The notes under the pieces: model-generated | What the model was told of the DNA's origin: nothing | The model's input: only the letters and a program-made list of their open reading frames with translations | Databases searched by the model: none | Shown here: positions 62,428-64,000 of the stretch, piece after piece | Layout: each line of letters begins with the position of its first letter | Position numbering within the stretch: the first letter of the stretch is position 1 | NCBI GenBank assembly: GCA_002049455.2 | Contig: KV918818.1 | Span: forward strand, 1 to 64,000 | DNA from: Porphyra umbilicalis | Lineage: Eukaryota > Rhodophyta > Bangiophyceae > Bangiales > Bangiaceae | DNA: 64,000 nucleotides | Reading direction: 5' to 3' | Program-made: the position numbers and the translations under genes

Positions 62428-64000
62428 TCGCGGTCCCCACCGCCGTGGCCACGGCCGTACCCGGAACGGGGGTCATCACCCCGGGCGCCCTCGGGCCCGT
62501 GAGCGCCAGCCCCGTAGCCCCACTCGCCGACTTGGCCGCCCCCGCGGTAGCCTCCGCCGTGGTAGTTGTCCCCGCAGTCGTCCCCGCCGCTGCAGCCGCC
62601 GCCGCGGTAGTCGTCGTATCTGCGGTCATCCCCGCCTCGGTACCCGCCTCCGCGGCGGTCGTACCCGCGGTCGTCACCGCCGCCGTATCTGCCTTCGCGG
62701 TACTCGCCGCCGCGGTCGCCGCCGCCGCGGTACTCGCCACCGTCGTACTCGCCGCCGCAGTCGCCGCAGCCACGGTACTCGCCGCCGCCGTCGTCACCGC
62801 CGCGGCCGCCGCCACCGCGGTACTCGCCGCCGTACTTGCCGCCGCGGTCGTCGCCGCCGCGGTGTCCGCCGCCGCGCTGGTGGCCCCCACCGTGGTAACT
62901 CCAGTCGTCGGACGGGCCGCCGGTATGGCGGTCCCCGCCCGTCCGCCCGCCGTCCCCGGAGCCGTCACTGGCACCGCGCTGGTGCCACCCGCCGCGGCCG
63001 GCGGTAGCCGGGTCCCAACCGGCGTCCGCTTGGGAGTTACCCCCGGCACCAGACGACCAACCGCCGCGGCCGCCGCCTCCCGGTTGCTAGCCGCCGCCAT
63101 GGCGCGGGCCACTGCTACCTGCCCTCTGGCCGCCGTGCCAGTCCGCGCCGCCGCTGGCCGGGTAGTCGCGGTCCCCACGTTCCCTGGCGTACGCCGGTGG
63201 GTCCCACCCCGCCTCGGCATCGCCGGTGGTAGGTGACCGTCGGCCTCCGCCCTGGCCGGCCCCTCCGCGACCGCCGGCACGCCTGGCGCCGCCGCCGGGC
63301 GACGCGGCGCCACCGGCGTCCGAGGGGCCGTCGGCGCTGCCCCCTTGGGGCTCCGACCGCGGAGACCGCGGCGGATCGGCCCCGCCGGCCCCACGGGGCT
63401 CGGTGGACGCCGCCGGGTGCGGAGCACCGTAGCCGTCCCCGCCGATGTGCACGTAGGGGAACTGCGGGGGCAGGTCCGCCTCAAGGGCAGCCTCCGTACA
63501 CCCTAACCCGTTCAGCGAGGACGCGCAAGGCGCGACGCCCACCCAGTGGCGCTCGGCGCTCATCATCGTCCCCCGGTGGGCATAGGGGACGGTGGGGGGT
63601 GCCTTCCCAGGCGTCGAGTAGGGAAGGCGCTGGCGCACGAGGCGCCACGGGAGATGCGGCCACGCCGCCAGTATGAGGCGCAGCGTCGTGGCCCGCCGGG
63701 TGTCCCCGTGGGCGAGGGCCACCGGCCCGAAGCGGGTGAGCGCCCACGTCGCCAAGGGCGGGGGCCGGAACAAGGGGCGGTCCCGCTCGCACGCAGCGAG
63801 TACGGCGCTCACCATCGCGCACGCCTCCGCGAGCCTCGCTACGCCAAGTAGGGGGTCCCTCGTCTCCGTTGCAAGGCGGTTCGCGTGATGGGTGAAGACC
63901 CGCGGCAAGAACCAAGGAAGCAGCCGCGGCGCGGTGGAAAGGAAGTCCCAGTCAGACGGGGCCGACGGGAGAAGGAACGTTTGGTCGGCGGACTCGCGTA
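62428..64000 (-). pseudogene. unrecognised minus-strand coding sequence with RGG/GY-rich part, open at window edge
   Basis: From the right edge the minus strand reads TFLLPSAPSDWDFLSTAPRL, LAEACAMVSAVLAACERDRP and ATWALTRFGPVALAHGDTRR, a helical domain of about 150 residues, then a Gly/Pro-rich linker and a long Gly/Arg/Tyr/Asp-rich part with repeated GGEYRGGG and GGDDR phrases. The layout (helical domain, then a basic Gly/Arg tail) resembles some retroelement gag proteins or an RNA-binding host protein. The N-terminus is outside the window. It appears to be broken about once. No zinc knuckle or protease was seen. Confidence 0.4.

Overview
The window looks like nuclear DNA from a very GC-rich eukaryote with few introns. 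My best guess is a photosynthetic one such as a bangiophyte red alga (Porphyra/Pyropia type). That rests on extreme GC and GC-ending codons in recognisable genes, Ala/Gly/Pro-rich insertions, mostly single-exon genes, a citramalate synthase with a plastid-type leader, and a mix of Harbinger, Ty1/copia and Ty3/gypsy sequences. It is an inference: another GC-rich alga is not excluded. I saw no rRNA, tRNA or CRISPR locus.

The DNA alternates between blocks of nearly pure GC, where every frame is open by chance, and islands of ordinary composition rich in ATTGG/CCAAT boxes, hairpins and short mobile elements. Genes I can support are: a relic of an AFG1-type ATPase (4.5-5.0 kb, minus); an unknown three-exon gene (8.0-10.8 kb, plus); a putative secreted or membrane protein with a Pro-rich stalk (15.8-17.8 kb, plus); a PIF/Harbinger transposase (21.7-23.2 kb, plus); a histone H3 variant (25.6-26.0 kb, plus); a trihelix/Myb-like Harbinger-associated protein with two sets of in-frame repeats (29.3-31.7 kb, minus); an FkbM-type methyltransferase with a membrane anchor (38.0-39.2 kb, plus); and, convergent with it, a two-exon citramalate synthase (39.6-42.0 kb, minus). 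Weaker coding candidates are listed with low confidence.

Between the genes lie at least four short elements with terminal inverted repeats flanked by TA (2.8, 33.8, 42.6 and 45.7 kb). There are also dispersed repeats shared between islands, several near-perfect hairpins and palindromes (best at 55.8 kb), and minisatellites with exact periods of 30, 36, 48, 69, 74 and 112 bases. From 52.6 to 55.4 kb is a G-strand repeat block with no supportable gene.

The right end (56.2-60.5 kb) is a broken Ty3/gypsy chromovirus copy on the plus strand, interrupted by the 3' end of a Ty1/copia element on the minus strand. The last 2.9 kb hold unrecognised, broken minus-strand coding sequence with a Gly/Arg/Tyr/Asp-rich part, open at the window edge.

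No single pathway links the genes. The clearest biology is plastid-type isoleucine synthesis through citramalate, Golgi-type methylation by the FkbM protein, and a chromatin variant lacking the usual H3 K9 and K27 positions.
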